Source of the DNA: an uncultured Pseudomonadales bacterium
GTDB lineage: Bacteria; Pseudomonadota; Gammaproteobacteria; Pseudomonadales; Azotimanducaceae
Direction of reading: 5' to 3'
NCBI GenBank assembly: GCA_937921865.1
Contig: CAKZWF010000039.1
Coordinates: 32,194 to 96,193 of the forward strand
Length of the DNA stretch: 64,000 bases
Below, piece after piece: positions 1 to 9,911 of this stretch. The notes beneath the pieces are model-generated. The model saw only the letters and a list, made by a program, of their open reading frames with translations. It had not been told where the DNA came from and ran no database searches. Both the position numbers and the translations under genes were made by a program. Each line of letters opens with the position of its first letter. Position 1 is the first letter of the stretch.

Positions 1-702
1 CGTTTCATCGTCGACGAACCAGTAAGGTGGAAACGCGGTATCGACACTTCGAGCCGCCCAGAACAGTTGATGCCGGGCAAACGCTGGCCGGTCAACGGCG
101 GCATCACCCAGGTGCACAAACGTGTGCCTGTTGCCCAGAGTGACCCGGAAACTCAGGTTGTGAACATCAGCCATCCTCTCGCCGCCGGCGTGAGGCAGCG
201 CCACAACGTCGATTTCAAGATCACCGCTGTGCAGCTGTTCAGGGGCATCGCCCGGCTCCAGATCAATCGCCGTGACCCGCTCCAGAATGTCCAGGCCGGC
301 GCCAGCCTGCTGAAGTTGGTCGAATACCTGTTGCGGACAGAAGACGCGCACCTGCGGCTGCGCGCGTAGATAAGCGAGCATCGGCGCTGGACTGAAATGG
401 TCGCCGTGCACATGAGACACCAGCACCGCTGCGACATTGTCAAAGGGCGGACGTCCGCTGATCATGTCAGTCACCAGGTGCTCAGGCACCAGCGGGTAGG
501 TGGAAAAGCTCTGCGCATAAAACGCGTCGACCAGCACCTTGTGTCCAGCCAAGGCAACCATGATCCCTTCATTACCCAGATACCGCGCTTCGCCCGCCGG
601 CTGCTGGTGAGCCCGTACGTCGATTGCAGCCGCAACGGCGGCAATCGACAGGGTCATTGCAACAAACGCGCTCACCGAGGTATTTAAAAGCTTTTCAATC
701 AT
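1..702 (-). CDS. Secreted MBL-fold metallo-hydrolase, 3' end outside window
   Basis: An open frame of 234 codons starts at ATG 702 and runs off the left edge, so the C-terminus is missing. The first ~30 residues have a short basic start and an Ala-rich hydrophobic core, as in a Sec signal peptide. The zinc-binding motif of the metallo-beta-lactamase fold is clear: HVHGDH at residues 97-102. Further His/Asp candidates are in LPHAGG and HLGDAA. The family hydrolyses very diverse substrates, so the substrate cannot be named; the signal peptide implies a periplasmic or outer location. It follows queC on the same strand with a 75-base gap that holds a short tandem repeat. A true beta-lactamase is possible but nothing seen favours it. 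Confidence 0.8.
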   Translation of the reverse strand, partial: MIEKLLNTSVSAFVAMTLSIAAVAAAIDVRAHQQPAGEARYLGNEGIMVALAGHKVLVDAFYAQSFSTYPLVPEHLVTDMISGRPPFDNVAAVLVSHVHGDHFSPAPMLAYLRAQPQVRVFCPQQVFDQLQQAGAGLDILERVTAIDLEPGDAPEQLHSGDLEIDVVALPHAGGERMADVHNLSFRVTLGNRHTFVHLGDAAVDRPAFARHQLFWAARSVDTAFPPYWFVDDET

Positions 703-723
703 CGTTTGGACCGGTTCGGGTCA

Positions 724-759
724 AGGTGCGCAAGATGCGCTAGGTGCGCAAGATGCGCC
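724..759. repeat. Two-copy 18-bp tandem repeat
   Basis: Two adjacent 18-base units of the form aggtgcgcaagatgcgcY differ only at the last base, and the start of a third unit follows. They fill much of the gap between queC and the downstream metallo-hydrolase gene. No promoter or terminator function is evident. Confidence 0.6.
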
Positions 760-777
760 AGGTATACAAAGTCTGGA

Positions 778-1458
778 TCAGCTGTAGCGGGTGGGATCAA
801 CAACACCGGCATCAGTAAAACCCTGTTTTCGTAATCTGCAGCTATCGCAGACGCCGCAGGCGGCACCTTCTTCATTCGCCTGATAACAGGAGACGGTGAG
901 CGCATAGTCGACACCAAGCCGCTGACCGCTGGTAATGATCTGACCTTTGCTCATGTCCACCAGCGGAGTGTGGATGACAAAGCGTTCGCCCTCAACGCCG
1001 GCTTTAGTGGCCAGATTGGCCAGCTGCTCAAAGGCGGTAATGAATTCCGGTCGACAATCCGGATAACCGGAATAGTCGACGGCATTTACGCCGATGAAAA
1101 TATCCCGGGCTTTCAGAACTTCCGCCCAGGCCAGCGCCAGCGACAGAAACACGGTATTTCGCGCTGGCACGTAGGTGATCGGGATTTCATCAGTCACCAC
1201 ACCGTCTACGGGCACCGCCAGAGACATATCCGTCAGCGCAGAACCGCCAAACGCACTCAGATCGATAGGTACAGTGCGGTGGACGACTGCGCCCAGATGA
1301 CCGGCGATGAGCTGCGCTGCGTCCAGTTCAGCACGATGGCGCTGGCCATAGTCGAAAGACAGCGCGTGGCACGCAAACCCATCTGTACGCGCCATGGCCA
1401 GCACGGTTGCAGAGTCCAGGCCACCGGAAAGCAGCACGATTGCCGGCTTATCCGCCAT
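778..1458 (-). CDS. queC: 7-cyano-7-deazaguanine (preQ0) synthase QueC
   Basis: QueC converts 7-carboxy-7-deazaguanine to preQ0 using ATP and ammonia, in the queuosine tRNA-modification pathway of the cytoplasm. The ATP pyrophosphatase loop SGGLDS is at residues 11-16. The C-terminal zinc site is present as Cys191, Cys201, Cys204 and Cys207. The length of 226 residues is normal. Its ATG shares one base with the queE stop (TGATG), so the two successive enzymes of the pathway are translationally coupled. The order cpoB-queE-queC is that of Pseudomonas. Confidence 0.96.
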   Translation of the reverse strand: MADKPAIVLLSGGLDSATVLAMARTDGFACHALSFDYGQRHRAELDAAQLIAGHLGAVVHRTVPIDLSAFGGSALTDMSLAVPVDGVVTDEIPITYVPARNTVFLSLALAWAEVLKARDIFIGVNAVDYSGYPDCRPEFITAFEQLANLATKAGVEGERFVIHTPLVDMSKGQIITSGQRLGVDYALTVSCYQANEEGAACGVCDSCRLRKQGFTDAGVVDPTRYS

Positions 1459-2117
1459 CAGCGACCGGGCTCATCGCCCCACAACAGCTTGTGCAGTTGC
1501 ACCTGCATGCGCACCGGCAATCTGTCAGCGACCACCCAGTCCGCCAGATCGGAGGCGGGCAGTTCGCTCGCACTGGGCGAGAACAGAATCTCCACGCCCA
1601 GATCCCACAGTTTCAGTTCGTCACACTTGAGCCGGGCCCAGTCGTAGTCCTGGCGGGAACAGATCACAAACTTCAGCTCGTCGCCGGGCTGCAGGTGCGG
1701 AAGGTTCTGCCACAAATTGCGCTGAACTTCTCCCGAGCCCGGTGTTTTAATATCCACAACTCGGCGGACCCGCTCATCGACCGCGCTGATGTCCATTGCC
1801 CCACTGGTCTCCAGGCTGACTTCCAGACCCAGATCGCACAATTGCCGCATCAAGGGCAAAGCGCCCGGCTGAGCAAGCGGTTCCCCGCCGGTCACCGTGA
1901 CATGCCGGACACCGAATGCCCTCACCTGGTCAACGGTATCAGCAAGCGAGGTGACGCTACCGCCGTGAAACGCATACTCAGTGTCACAGTACTGACAGCG
2001 CAGCGGACAGCCGGTCAGGCGGACAAACACTGTGGGCAGACCCACCGAAGTGGATTCGCCCTGAAGAGAAAGAAAGATTTCGGTGAGTCGGACCTGGTCT
2101 GAGACCGGCCCATTCAC
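1458..2117 (-). CDS. queE: 7-carboxy-7-deazaguanine synthase QueE
   Basis: QueE is a radical-SAM enzyme that makes 7-carboxy-7-deazaguanine from 6-carboxytetrahydropterin. The cluster-binding cysteines Cys37, Cys41 and Cys44 form the canonical CX3CX2C pattern, preceded by FLSLQGE, which is typical near the N-terminus of QueE. The protein is 219 residues, the usual size. The start is GTG at 2117, overlapping the cpoB stop by four bases (GTGA). Its product feeds QueC, encoded immediately downstream. QueD, which makes its substrate, is not in this window. Confidence 0.95.
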   Translation of the reverse strand: MNGPVSDQVRLTEIFLSLQGESTSVGLPTVFVRLTGCPLRCQYCDTEYAFHGGSVTSLADTVDQVRAFGVRHVTVTGGEPLAQPGALPLMRQLCDLGLEVSLETSGAMDISAVDERVRRVVDIKTPGSGEVQRNLWQNLPHLQPGDELKFVICSRQDYDWARLKCDELKLWDLGVEILFSPSASELPASDLADWVVADRLPVRMQVQLHKLLWGDEPGR

Positions 2118-3031
2118 TTCAGCTCAGCCATATACCTGGTTGCCAGACCTGCCGCAGAGCTGTTCGGATACTCACGGGCGACGCGCTCGAAGTATTCGAT
2201 GGCGCCTGGGTTATCGCCTAGCCGATGATGGACAACGCCCATTTTATAGAGCGAGTCCGGCACTTTGGGATGGTCCGGATAGAGATTCAGAACCTGGGCG
2301 AAAGACTGACGCGCCTGCTCTGAATCAGACTGGGCCAGATAGAGTTCACCAAGCCAGTAAAACGCATTTGGCGTGTACTGACCATTCGGATAAGAGACGA
2401 TCAGCTGGTCGAAAGCACGGGCTGATTCATCGAACTGTCGGGCCTTCATCAGATCGAACGCGCGAGTATAGACTTCCCGCTCCGATTCAGAACTGCCGCT
2501 GGTAACAGGCGCTCCCACTACGGTGCCAGTGCTGGCGCCAGAACCCGTGCTGCCGCCTGTCACCCCATTGCTGGCGCCGGAAGGCATCGCAGCGCTGCCA
2601 CCGGATGGCCTGGCGCGACCGTTAGTCATCCCGGCAATCCGGCCGTCGAGGTCGATGTACTGTTCCTGCTGGTCGCGGGCCAACCGGTTCAGCTGATACG
2701 ACTGCTCTTCAACCAGCCCCCTCAGTTCCTGCACTTCCTGCTGCAGCACCTGCAGCTGATAGAACAGTTGGCTCAAACGCTGAGGCTCAGCAGCCGCCTG
2801 CGCTGTGGGCTCCTGTGCTGCAGGCGCCACAGTTTGAGGCGCCGTCTGCAGGGAAGTCTGGTTCGAATCCGGCAGCGGTTCCAGCAGACTCTGGCCTTGC
2901 TGTGCAAAGCCGGCGCCACTGCTGACGGCCAGCAGTGCCGGGATCACGATCAGTCCTGTACGTCTGATCAAGTCCCTGGCGGTACTGTGTTTGTGTTGAA
3001 GATCGCAACCCATCTGCCAATCACCTGACAT
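2114..3031 (-). CDS. cpoB: Tol-Pal associated periplasmic protein CpoB (YbgF)
   Basis: CpoB coordinates peptidoglycan synthesis by PBP1B with Tol-driven outer-membrane constriction. It has an N-terminal signal sequence ending near AGFAQQ (about residue 44), a Gln-rich stretch near 85-130 with the heptad pattern of the trimerising coiled coil, a Ser/Gly-rich linker, and a C-terminal TPR region from about residue 185 to 305. It starts four bases after the pal stop, fixing it in the tol-pal operon. ATG 3031 gives a long n-region before the hydrophobic core; a later start (for example Met7) is possible. Confidence 0.93.
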   Translation of the reverse strand: MSGDWQMGCDLQHKHSTARDLIRRTGLIVIPALLAVSSGAGFAQQGQSLLEPLPDSNQTSLQTAPQTVAPAAQEPTAQAAAEPQRLSQLFYQLQVLQQEVQELRGLVEEQSYQLNRLARDQQEQYIDLDGRIAGMTNGRARPSGGSAAMPSGASNGVTGGSTGSGASTGTVVGAPVTSGSSESEREVYTRAFDLMKARQFDESARAFDQLIVSYPNGQYTPNAFYWLGELYLAQSDSEQARQSFAQVLNLYPDHPKVPDSLYKMGVVHHRLGDNPGAIEYFERVAREYPNSSAAGLATRYMAELK

Positions 3032-3035
3032 CGTG

Positions 3036-3620
3036 TTATCGGTAGATCATGATCGCGCGTCGATTGCGCGCCCATGCCGCTTCATTGTGGCCGGGATCTT
3101 CCGGCCGTTCTTCACCGTAGCTGACCGTTTCAATCTGAGCGGGCGACACGCCGGCTGAGATCAGAAACTTGCGGACCTCGTCCCCACGACGCTCACCTAG
3201 GGCGAGGTTGTATTCGCGGGTACCACGTTCATCGCAATGACCTTCAATGAATACCGAGCGGGTGCGATTGTTGCGCAGAATGGTCGCATGCATCTCCAGT
3301 GCAGCCAGGTCGTCCGGACTGATCACAGTGCGGTCATAGGCGAAATAGAAGGTGCGGGCCAGCAGCCGGGTGGTACCAGGAACATAGGGATTAAGGTTTT
3401 CATCAAACGCTGACGGTTCTGCGGGCGGCGCTGGCGGTGCCGGTGTTGTGTCTGCAGTGGCAGCCGGTTCCGGAGCAGGTTCAGACGGCTCAGGAGCGCT
3501 GCTCTGACAGCCCGCCAGTACGGTTGCCGTGAGCACCATTGCCAGGCAGGTACGCAGCCACTGGCGAAGTCGCTGCTGGATAACTTGTTGTCCGCCTAGT
3601 TGCATCGCAGATGCAGCCAT
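3036..3620 (-). CDS. pal: Peptidoglycan-associated lipoprotein Pal
   Basis: Pal is an outer-membrane lipoprotein that binds peptidoglycan and links it to TolB. The lipobox LAGC places the acylated cysteine at residue 38. A Pro/Ala/Glu-rich linker follows, then an OmpA-like domain from about residue 85 with EGHCDERG and NRRAIM, which carry the conserved Asp and Arg of the diaminopimelate pocket. A strong Shine-Dalgarno (AAGGAG) lies just upstream of ATG 3620, so it can be initiated independently of tolB. It is 194 residues, slightly longer than E. coli Pal because of the linker and a longer signal segment. Confidence 0.96.
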   Translation of the reverse strand: MAASAMQLGGQQVIQQRLRQWLRTCLAMVLTATVLAGCQSSAPEPSEPAPEPAATADTTPAPPAPPAEPSAFDENLNPYVPGTTRLLARTFYFAYDRTVISPDDLAALEMHATILRNNRTRSVFIEGHCDERGTREYNLALGERRGDEVRKFLISAGVSPAQIETVSYGEERPEDPGHNEAAWARNRRAIMIYR

Positions 3621-3724
3621 AGTGTTCTCCTTCTCGGAAATCTCGAATGTTCTGGGGTCAGTGTGTCAATATGCGAATGATCGGGTTCGCTAATCCTGAA
3701 CGGAGGCTCTTCAAAAAAATTCGT

Positions 3725-5041
3725 TTAAAGAGCTTCGATGAACGGCGACCATGCTGGCTCCCGGACATCACCCGCCGAGGACGGCAGTCGGTACTTGACT
3801 CGGCCGTCGATCGAAACGACGGCGAGTATACCTCTACCCTGATCTTGAGTCGCATAAATCAACATGGTCCCGTTTGGTGCCAGTGACGGTGACTCGTCCA
3901 GCGACGTAGCCGTCAGCACCCGCACATCATCCCGCTCCAGATCCTGCCAGGCTATGTGAAAGATGCCGTTGTTCCGATGCACAAAGACCAGATGTTTGCC
4001 GCCAGGCAACAATCTTGCTCGAGCGTTGTAGTCACCCTGGAAAGTGAGTCTCTCAACAATGTTATTGCTGAGATCCTGGCGATAGATCTGCGGCCGACCA
4101 CCGCGGTCCGAGGTATAGATGATGCTGCGGCCGTCTTCGCTCCAGCTCGGTTCGGTGTCAATCACCTGATTACGCGTCAATCGGCGCAGCGACCTATCAG
4201 CAAGATTCATGACATAAATTTCCGGGTTACCGTCTCGGGATAACACCATCGCCATACGCTGGCCATCCGGTGAAAACGCTGGCGAGCCGTTAATTCCGGA
4301 AAACTGCGTCAGCAGTTCCCGTGCGCCGGTAGCGACATCCTGAAGCACGATCGCGGGTCGACCGGTCTCGAAGGAGACATAGGCCACCCGCTTTGCGTCG
4401 GGACCCCAGCTCGCTGACATGATCGGTTCATTAGAGCTGAACAGGGTACGCGCCCGCTCTCCGTCCACATCCGCCATTTCGAGGCGAAAGCTGGCATCCG
4501 GCGATCCGGCGTTGAGCGCCAGCACATAAAGAATCCGGGTCGAGAAAGCGCCCGGAATACCGGTGACTGCCTCAAAGATCTGATCCGATATCCGGTGAGC
4601 GGCATCGCGCCACTTGTCGCGACTGGTGGAGACCACATCCGCAACCATTTCGCGCTCATTGAAGACATCAAACAGTCGGAAATCCACACTCAGGTTACCC
4701 AGCATGTCAGTCTTGGTATTGCCTATGACAAGATACTCAACACCTAGAATCCGCCAGTCGCGAAAGAAAACTTCTTCTTTGGTCCGCGGATAAGACAGCA
4801 TGTTCTCATCGTCCGCAGGTGCAAACTGCCCGCTGCGCGCCAGATCGAAGCTGACAATGTCCGATATCGGCTGCAGATGAGCCAGTTCGGGGCCCTGCTG
4901 AAACGGCACAATGGCAATCTTGGTCTGCTTGTCATAACCGGCATCGATGATGATCGTATCGAGGCTCTGCTCAGCACGGGCAAATCCAGCCGCCAACAGG
5001 GTTAACGTCCACAGCAATATCAAACGCCAGCTACTACTCAC
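3725..5041 (-). CDS. tolB: Tol-Pal system beta-propeller protein TolB
   Basis: TolB is the periplasmic beta-propeller that contacts Pal and the TolA C-terminus. A Sec signal peptide ends at about residue 23 (ARA-EQ). An N-terminal alpha/beta domain covers about 25-160, followed by successive propeller blades with the repeated PAFSPDG, PSWSEDG and PSLAPNG motifs to the end. At 438 residues it matches the family. Its ATG overlaps the tolA stop by four bases, whereas a 104-base gap separates it from pal. That gap holds nothing I can identify beyond the pal ribosome-binding site. Confidence 0.96.
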   Translation of the reverse strand: MSSSWRLILLWTLTLLAAGFARAEQSLDTIIIDAGYDKQTKIAIVPFQQGPELAHLQPISDIVSFDLARSGQFAPADDENMLSYPRTKEEVFFRDWRILGVEYLVIGNTKTDMLGNLSVDFRLFDVFNEREMVADVVSTSRDKWRDAAHRISDQIFEAVTGIPGAFSTRILYVLALNAGSPDASFRLEMADVDGERARTLFSSNEPIMSASWGPDAKRVAYVSFETGRPAIVLQDVATGARELLTQFSGINGSPAFSPDGQRMAMVLSRDGNPEIYVMNLADRSLRRLTRNQVIDTEPSWSEDGRSIIYTSDRGGRPQIYRQDLSNNIVERLTFQGDYNARARLLPGGKHLVFVHRNNGIFHIAWQDLERDDVRVLTATSLDESPSLAPNGTMLIYATQDQGRGILAVVSIDGRVKYRLPSSAGDVREPAWSPFIEAL

Positions 5042-5778
5042 CGCAACAGATCCTCCGGTCGGAACAACAGAATAAATCGACGGAACCGCTGCTCGAACAG
5101 CCGCGATTCTTTCGGAACTTCAAAACGCCGGGCTTTGCGCACAGCGGATTCAGCAGATTGATCAAACGCAAGATTACCGCTGCCTCTCAATACGGTTACG
5201 GCCACCACATCGCCGGTGGGCACCAGCTCCACCTGCAGTTCCACCTCCATGCCATTGCGGGCACTCGGCGGCCGCGACCAGTTGTCGACGATGCGCTGAT
5301 AGATGCCCGCCCGATAAGTCTGGGCCGCGGCATTGTCTGCCTCACCGGCGTTGGCGGCGAGTTCCTGATCTTCACTGATCAGGGCGTCTTCGAATGCGCG
5401 ATTGCTCAGCGCAGCCAGGCTCGCGGCTCTTTCGGCAGCTTCCCGATCCCGTTCCTGCTGCGCTGCCAGGCGCGCGGCCTCCTCAGCGCGGGGATCCGGC
5501 TTCGCCTCGACGGGCTTGGGCTTCGGTTCGGGCACAGGTTTAGGTTTAGCCGGTGCAGGTCTGGAGGCGGCAGGCTTCGGCGCAGCGGGTTTGGGCCGAG
5601 CTTTCGGCGCTGGTTTCGGCTCCATCACGATCAGCTTGGACATAACAATCTGCGGTTTGATCTCCCGGACCTTGGTGCTGTCAGGCTGCCAGCCGACCCG
5701 CAGCGCCGTCACCGCCAGCGCATGCAGCAGCAGGGCAAACAGCAGCGGCAGCATGTATTGCCGGGCAGTCTCAATCAT
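5038..5778 (-). CDS. tolA: Cell-envelope integrity protein TolA
   Basis: TolA spans the periplasm and transmits proton-motive-force energy from TolQR to Pal. One transmembrane helix lies at about residues 10-28. A Pro/Ala/Lys-rich stretch runs over about 45-95, then a charged Ala/Glu/Arg helix over about 95-145. The C-terminal TonB-like domain (about 150-246) contains the SGNLAFD and AVRKAR signatures. At 246 residues it is much shorter than E. coli TolA (421), the loss being in the middle domain. It overlaps both tolR and tolB by four bases. Confidence 0.93.
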   Translation of the reverse strand: MIETARQYMLPLLFALLLHALAVTALRVGWQPDSTKVREIKPQIVMSKLIVMEPKPAPKARPKPAAPKPAASRPAPAKPKPVPEPKPKPVEAKPDPRAEEAARLAAQQERDREAAERAASLAALSNRAFEDALISEDQELAANAGEADNAAAQTYRAGIYQRIVDNWSRPPSARNGMEVELQVELVPTGDVVAVTVLRGSGNLAFDQSAESAVRKARRFEVPKESRLFEQRFRRFILLFRPEDLLR

Positions 5779-6221
5779 CCAGCACTCGCGCTGAGGTCGG
5801 GTGGGTCTGTGATCAGTCCAACACTCTGAGCACCCGCCTGCTGCAGTACCGTCATGACCCGGACAACTTCTCCATACTCGAGCGTCTGATCAGCCTTTAC
5901 ATACACGGGCACTTCCGGTCGGGCACGGATGATTTTTCCGGCCTGATCACCCAGTGAGTAAATGGATACCCGGGTGTCGTCGTCGTCGGCATTCTGTATG
6001 CCGAGATTGACAAAAATTGCACCGTCAGCGCGTACCGAAATGACCAGCGGATCCGTTTCGGTGTCGGCGATGGCTTCCGAGGGTGCGTTCGGTAGATCCA
6101 CCTGCACCCCCTGGGTGAGCATGGGTGCGGTTGCCATGAAGATGACCAGCAGCACCAGCATCACGTCGATGTAGGGAACAACGTTGATCTCCGACATCGG
6201 TTTGCGTTTTCGTGCAGCCAT
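5775..6221 (-). CDS. tolR: Tol-Pal system motor protein TolR (ExbD family)
   Basis: TolR is a single-pass inner-membrane protein and part of the TolQR proton channel. The short cytoplasmic tail is followed by one transmembrane helix (about residues 17-37) that contains Asp19, the proton-carrying aspartate of the ExbD/TolR family (VPYIDVMLVLL). The remaining ~110 residues form the periplasmic domain. It is 148 residues, as expected. It follows tolQ by 11 bases and overlaps tolA by four. Confidence 0.95.
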   Translation of the reverse strand: MAARKRKPMSEINVVPYIDVMLVLLVIFMATAPMLTQGVQVDLPNAPSEAIADTETDPLVISVRADGAIFVNLGIQNADDDDTRVSIYSLGDQAGKIIRARPEVPVYVKADQTLEYGEVVRVMTVLQQAGAQSVGLITDPPDLSASAG

Positions 6222-6232
6222 GGGCGCCTCCG

Positions 6233-6910
6233 TCAGCGTTTGGCGTGTGCCGCGCGATGCAGCACGCTGGAAAATTCATCACAGAACGCGTCGTAGCGCT
6301 TCATCAGCACCTCGACCCGGGCAGAAAAACGGTTGTAACCGATGACCGCTGGAATCGCTGCGAACAGACCCATCGCCGTCGCCACCAGCGCTTCGGAGAT
6401 TCCGGGCGCAACCGAAGCCAGCGTCGCCTGACTCATATTGGCCAGACTACGGAAAGAATTCATGATCCCCCAGACCGTGCCGAACAGTCCGACATACGGG
6501 CTTGTCGAACCTACCGTCGCCAGAAAGGCAAGATGCTTTTCCAGTTTCTCTTCTTCCCGATTCAATGCCACCCGCATGACCCGCTGCACACCCTGCATGA
6601 TCGATTCCGGCTCTGCGCCAGACTGTTCAGAGAGTCTGGTGTACTCCTTGAAACCGGCGACAAACATGCCTTCTATACCGGTGAGTTCATCGTGGCCTTC
6701 GAGTTCGGTGTAAAACGCCCGCAGGTCGATGCCGGACCAGAAATACTCCTCGAATTCATCCACCGAGTTCTGCACCCGGCGCAGATAAAACCAGCGCTGA
6801 AAAATCATCACCCAGGAGAAGACCGAAGCCAGCAGCAGGGATGCCATGACCAGCTGCACCAGAAGGCTTGCGTTGGCCACCAGTTCAAAAACGGACAGTT
6901 GTTCCGGCAA
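6233..6910 (-). CDS. tolQ: Tol-Pal system proton channel protein TolQ
   Basis: TolQ is the ExbB/MotA-type inner-membrane subunit of the Tol motor. It has three predicted membrane segments (about residues 17-38, 125-150 and 165-190). The signature GLFGTVWGIMNSF occurs in the second, and the last is rich in Ala/Gly and small residues. The start is TTG 6910, preceded by AGGAG at good spacing. It is 225 residues. It follows ruvB by 11 bases; the thioesterase gene ybgC, which usually sits at this point, is absent. Confidence 0.95.
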   Translation of the reverse strand: MPEQLSVFELVANASLLVQLVMASLLLASVFSWVMIFQRWFYLRRVQNSVDEFEEYFWSGIDLRAFYTELEGHDELTGIEGMFVAGFKEYTRLSEQSGAEPESIMQGVQRVMRVALNREEEKLEKHLAFLATVGSTSPYVGLFGTVWGIMNSFRSLANMSQATLASVAPGISEALVATAMGLFAAIPAVIGYNRFSARVEVLMKRYDAFCDEFSSVLHRAAHAKR

Positions 6911-6921
6911 GAGACGAACTC

Positions 6922-7968
6922 CTATGGGTCGTTGCGTAGTTGAGGTTGCACATTCGGAGCAGGCTCCGGCGCTGTGAGTCCAAAATGCAGATAAGCTTTG
7001 GTCGTGGCGACTCGTCCGCGCGGAGTGCGCATCAGAAAGCCCTGTTGAATCAGAAACGGTTCCAGCACATCTTCGATGGTGTCGCGTTCTTCGCTGATTG
7101 CCGCAGCCATCGAATCCACCCCGACCGGCCCACCATCAAACTTGTTGATAATCGTGTCCAGCAGTCGTCGATCCATATTGTCGAAACCCTGATGATCAAC
7201 ACTGAGCATGTTCAGCGCCGCATCTGCAACCAGCTTATCGATGATGCCATCTGCTTTCACCTCGGCGTAGTCCCTGGCGCGGCGCAGCAGCCGATTGGCG
7301 ATTCGCGGGGTGCCTCGGGAACGGGCGGCAACTTCGGCAGCCCCTTCACTGGTGACCTCCAGCTTCAGCTTTCCAGCTGAGCGCATCACAATCTCAGTCA
7401 ATTCCAGTGCTGAATAAAATTCCAGCCGCTGCACAATCCCGAAGCGATCCCGCAGCGGCGATGTCAGCAACCCGGCCCTGGTGGTTGCTCCCACCAGTGT
7501 GAAGCGGGGCAGATCCAGCTTCAACGAGCGCGCGGCCGGGCCTTCGCCAATCAGAATATCCAGCTGAAAATCTTCCATAGCCGGATAGAGAATTTCTTCA
7601 ACAACCGGGCTCAAACGATGGATCTCATCGACAAACAGAACATCGCCTGGCTCAAGGTTGGTAAGCATCGCCGCCAGTTCCGCCGGCCGCTCGAGTACCG
7701 GACCTGACGTGGATTTAATCGCCACACCCATCTCATTGGCAATAATGTTGGCCAGCGTGGTTTTGCCAAGGCCGGGCGGACCAAAAATCAGGGTGTGATC
7801 AAGCGCTTCCGCCCGGTTACGGGCAGCGGCGACAAATATTTCCATCTGCTCACAGACGGCCTCCTGGCCAATGTATTCAGCCAGCGAACCCGGGCGAAGG
7901 GCATGGTCCAAGCGTTGTTCTTCGACATTGCCGGCAGCCGTGACCAGCCGATCGGGTTCGATGCTCAT
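6922..7968 (-). CDS. ruvB: Holliday junction branch-migration ATPase RuvB
   Basis: RuvB is the AAA+ motor that drives branch migration on RuvA-bound Holliday junctions. The Walker A motif GPPGLGKTT is at residues 63-71, Walker B with DEIH at 114-117, and the sensor-1 region GATTRAG follows. The C-terminal winged helix ends with the [10 protein letters not shown] pattern. It is 348 residues, the usual length. It overlaps ruvA by four bases, giving ruvC-ruvA-ruvB order, and runs directly into tolQ. Confidence 0.97.
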   Translation of the reverse strand: MSIEPDRLVTAAGNVEEQRLDHALRPGSLAEYIGQEAVCEQMEIFVAAARNRAEALDHTLIFGPPGLGKTTLANIIANEMGVAIKSTSGPVLERPAELAAMLTNLEPGDVLFVDEIHRLSPVVEEILYPAMEDFQLDILIGEGPAARSLKLDLPRFTLVGATTRAGLLTSPLRDRFGIVQRLEFYSALELTEIVMRSAGKLKLEVTSEGAAEVAARSRGTPRIANRLLRRARDYAEVKADGIIDKLVADAALNMLSVDHQGFDNMDRRLLDTIINKFDGGPVGVDSMAAAISEERDTIEDVLEPFLIQQGFLMRTPRGRVATTKAYLHFGLTAPEPAPNVQPQLRNDP

Positions 7969-8582
7969 CGGGTCACCTCTGAGGGCCGGGTAATCTGTTT
8001 CAGCGCCAGCCGAATCAGCGCTTCAGACCCGACATCTGAATGATCCGCAGCAGCTCGAGCCTGCGCAATTGCCCGCTGGGCTTCTGCGGGACGATAGCCA
8101 AGCGCCTCCAAAGCAGCTTCGGCTTCACCCACCGCTGAAGAGCTTACTGGCCGCGGCGCAGCTTCAGGGACGACAAAGTTGGCCAGCCGGCCTTTCAGCT
8201 CAACCAGCAGACGTTCCGCAGTCTTCTTACCGACCCCGGGTACCCGGGTAAGCATTGCCACATCGTTGTGCTGCACGCAGTGAGCGAGCTGTTCGAGACT
8301 GATCGCGGAGATGAGATTCTGACCCAGCTTCGGGCCTACGCCGCTGATCCGGATCAGATCCCGGAAAACGTCGCGTTCGAGCCTCGAGATGAAACCATAA
8401 AGCAGCTGAGCGTCTTCGCGGACCACAAAGTGGGTGTAAAGCAGCACCTTTGTTCCGGCTTCGGTACCAAAGCTCTGCAAGGCCCCCGGAGTTATCTCCA
8501 CCTCATAGGCGAGACCTCCCACGTCCACTAGGATCTGGGTATCCGTATGTTCTACCAGTTGACCCTGGATTCGGCCGATCAT
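7965..8582 (-). CDS. ruvA: Holliday junction DNA-binding protein RuvA
   Basis: RuvA is the tetrameric junction-binding platform for RuvB. Domain I begins MIGRIQGQL, the typical N-terminus. The paired helix-hairpin-helix motifs are visible as [15 protein letters not shown] and [14 protein letters not shown] (about residues 70-130). A variable linker precedes the C-terminal RuvB-contact domain with [16 protein letters not shown]. It is 205 residues, normal size. It sits 10 bases after ruvC and overlaps ruvB. Confidence 0.97.
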   Translation of the reverse strand: MIGRIQGQLVEHTDTQILVDVGGLAYEVEITPGALQSFGTEAGTKVLLYTHFVVREDAQLLYGFISRLERDVFRDLIRISGVGPKLGQNLISAISLEQLAHCVQHNDVAMLTRVPGVGKKTAERLLVELKGRLANFVVPEAAPRPVSSSAVGEAEAALEALGYRPAEAQRAIAQARAAADHSDVGSEALIRLALKQITRPSEVTR

Positions 8583-8592
8583 TGTGCCCTGA

Positions 8593-9078
8593 CTACTTTA
8601 AATCCAGGCCGGAAGTATTGACGTGACAAATGGCAATCGCAAGCGCGTCTGCAGCGTCAGCCTGTGGTGATGCGGGAAGATCCAGGAGCATGCGTACCAT
8701 GTGCTGCACCTGGTCTTTGCCGGCCCGGCCGGTGCCGACAACCGCACGTTTTACTTTTGTGGCAGCGTATTCGTGTACGCTCAAGCCATGCGCCACTCCG
8801 GCGGCAATGGCCACCCCGCGGGCTTGCCCCAGCTTCAGCGCGGAATCGACATTCCGGGCCAGGAAAACCTCTTCAATCGCCAGCGCCTGGGGCTGATGTT
8901 CCTCAATGAGCTCGCAGATCGAACGATAGATCACCCCCAAACGCTCAGCAAAACTGCCGTTACCGGTACGAATACAGCCACTGGCGACATACCCCAGCTT
9001 GGCGCGCGCATCTATCACGCCATAACCGGTGATCCGAGATCCAGGATCTATGCCCAGGATCCGCCTGGAGGCACTCAA
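8593..9078 (-). CDS. ruvC: Holliday junction resolvase RuvC
   Basis: RuvC is the RNase-H-fold endonuclease that resolves Holliday junctions. All four acidic catalytic positions can be placed: Asp in ILGIDPG, Glu in [11 protein letters not shown], and two Asp in [11 protein letters not shown]. The start appears to be TTG 9078, because no ATG or GTG in frame lies closer to the conserved N-terminus; no clear Shine-Dalgarno precedes it. At 161 residues it is about ten residues shorter than E. coli RuvC, at the C-terminus. Confidence 0.95.
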   Translation of the reverse strand: MSASRRILGIDPGSRITGYGVIDARAKLGYVASGCIRTGNGSFAERLGVIYRSICELIEEHQPQALAIEEVFLARNVDSALKLGQARGVAIAAGVAHGLSVHEYAATKVKRAVVGTGRAGKDQVQHMVRMLLDLPASPQADAADALAIAICHVNTSGLDLK

Positions 9079-9092
9079 CTGCGCACGATCGG

Positions 9093-9833
9093 CTAGGATT
9101 GCATTAACTCGTCTGGGAAGTCGGCGTTACTGTACACGTTTTGCACGTCGTCGAGTTCTTCAAGCGCATCGATGAGCCGCAGCACCTTCTCCGCCTGCTC
9201 GCTGTCACAAGGGCTGCTGTTCGAGGGCATCATCGTGACTTCGGCCATTTCCGGTTCCAGCTCCCCGGCTTTCAGTGCAGCGACCACATCGCTCAGATTT
9301 TCCCACGGAGTGACCACGGAGACTGATCCGTCTTCTTCAGTATCAATATCTTCAGCACCAGCTTCCAGCACCACTTCCATGATCTGCTCTTCATCAACGC
9401 CGGGCGCAAAATTGATCATACCCTGGCGGCTGAAAAGATACGCCACAGAGCCATCGGTACCCAGATTGCCACCATATTTACTGAACGCATGCCGCACCTC
9501 GGCAACCGTGCGATTGCGGTTATCGGTCATCGCTTCGACCAGAATAGCCACACCGGCAGGACCATAACCTTCGTACACCAGCTCTTCGACATCGTTACCG
9601 TCCTGCCCGCCGGCGCCGCGGGAGATCGCCCGGTCGATGGTATCTCGCGGCATGTTGGCGCCAAGGGCTTTGTCCACAGCCGCCCGCAATCGCGGATTGT
9701 CAGCAGGATCACCGCCGCCCAGCCTCGCGGCAACGGTGATCTCGCGGATGATTTTGGTGTAGAGCTTGCCGCGCTTTTTATCCTGCGCCGCTTTGCGGTG
9801 TTTGATGTTTGCCCATTTGCTGTGTCCAGCCAT
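9093..9833 (-). CDS. yebC: YebC/PmpR-family regulatory protein
   Basis: This family was first described as transcription regulators (PmpR in Pseudomonas controls quorum sensing) and is also implicated in relieving ribosome stalling at polyproline. The N-terminus [20 protein letters not shown] is the family hallmark, followed by [11 protein letters not shown] and the central [11 protein letters not shown] motif. It is 246 residues, normal. The Shine-Dalgarno (AAAGGAGGT) is nearly perfect at ideal spacing, suggesting strong translation. It sits between aspS and ruvC, the usual gammaproteobacterial neighbourhood. Confidence 0.95.
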   Translation of the reverse strand: MAGHSKWANIKHRKAAQDKKRGKLYTKIIREITVAARLGGGDPADNPRLRAAVDKALGANMPRDTIDRAISRGAGGQDGNDVEELVYEGYGPAGVAILVEAMTDNRNRTVAEVRHAFSKYGGNLGTDGSVAYLFSRQGMINFAPGVDEEQIMEVVLEAGAEDIDTEEDGSVSVVTPWENLSDVVAALKAGELEPEMAEVTMMPSNSSPCDSEQAEKVLRLIDALEELDDVQNVYSNADFPDELMQS

Positions 9834-9911
9834 CGCAACCTCCTTTCCGGCCTCCTCTGTTCGGCCTGCTCGCCTGTCTACGTATTTGATCTGCGCCGCT
9901 GCACAGCAATT

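Noticed and set aside
970..1647. Plus-strand frame of 225 codons opposite queC/queE
   Set aside because: queC and queE show all catalytic residues; this frame has none and is antisense.
2855..2872. tRNA T-loop-like string ggttcgaatcc
   Set aside because: It lies inside the well-supported cpoB gene and no acceptor or anticodon arms can be built around it.
3663..3700. Possible promoter (TTGACA-like) upstream of pal
   Set aside because: A -35-like hexamer is present on the minus strand but no acceptable -10 sequence lies at the right distance.
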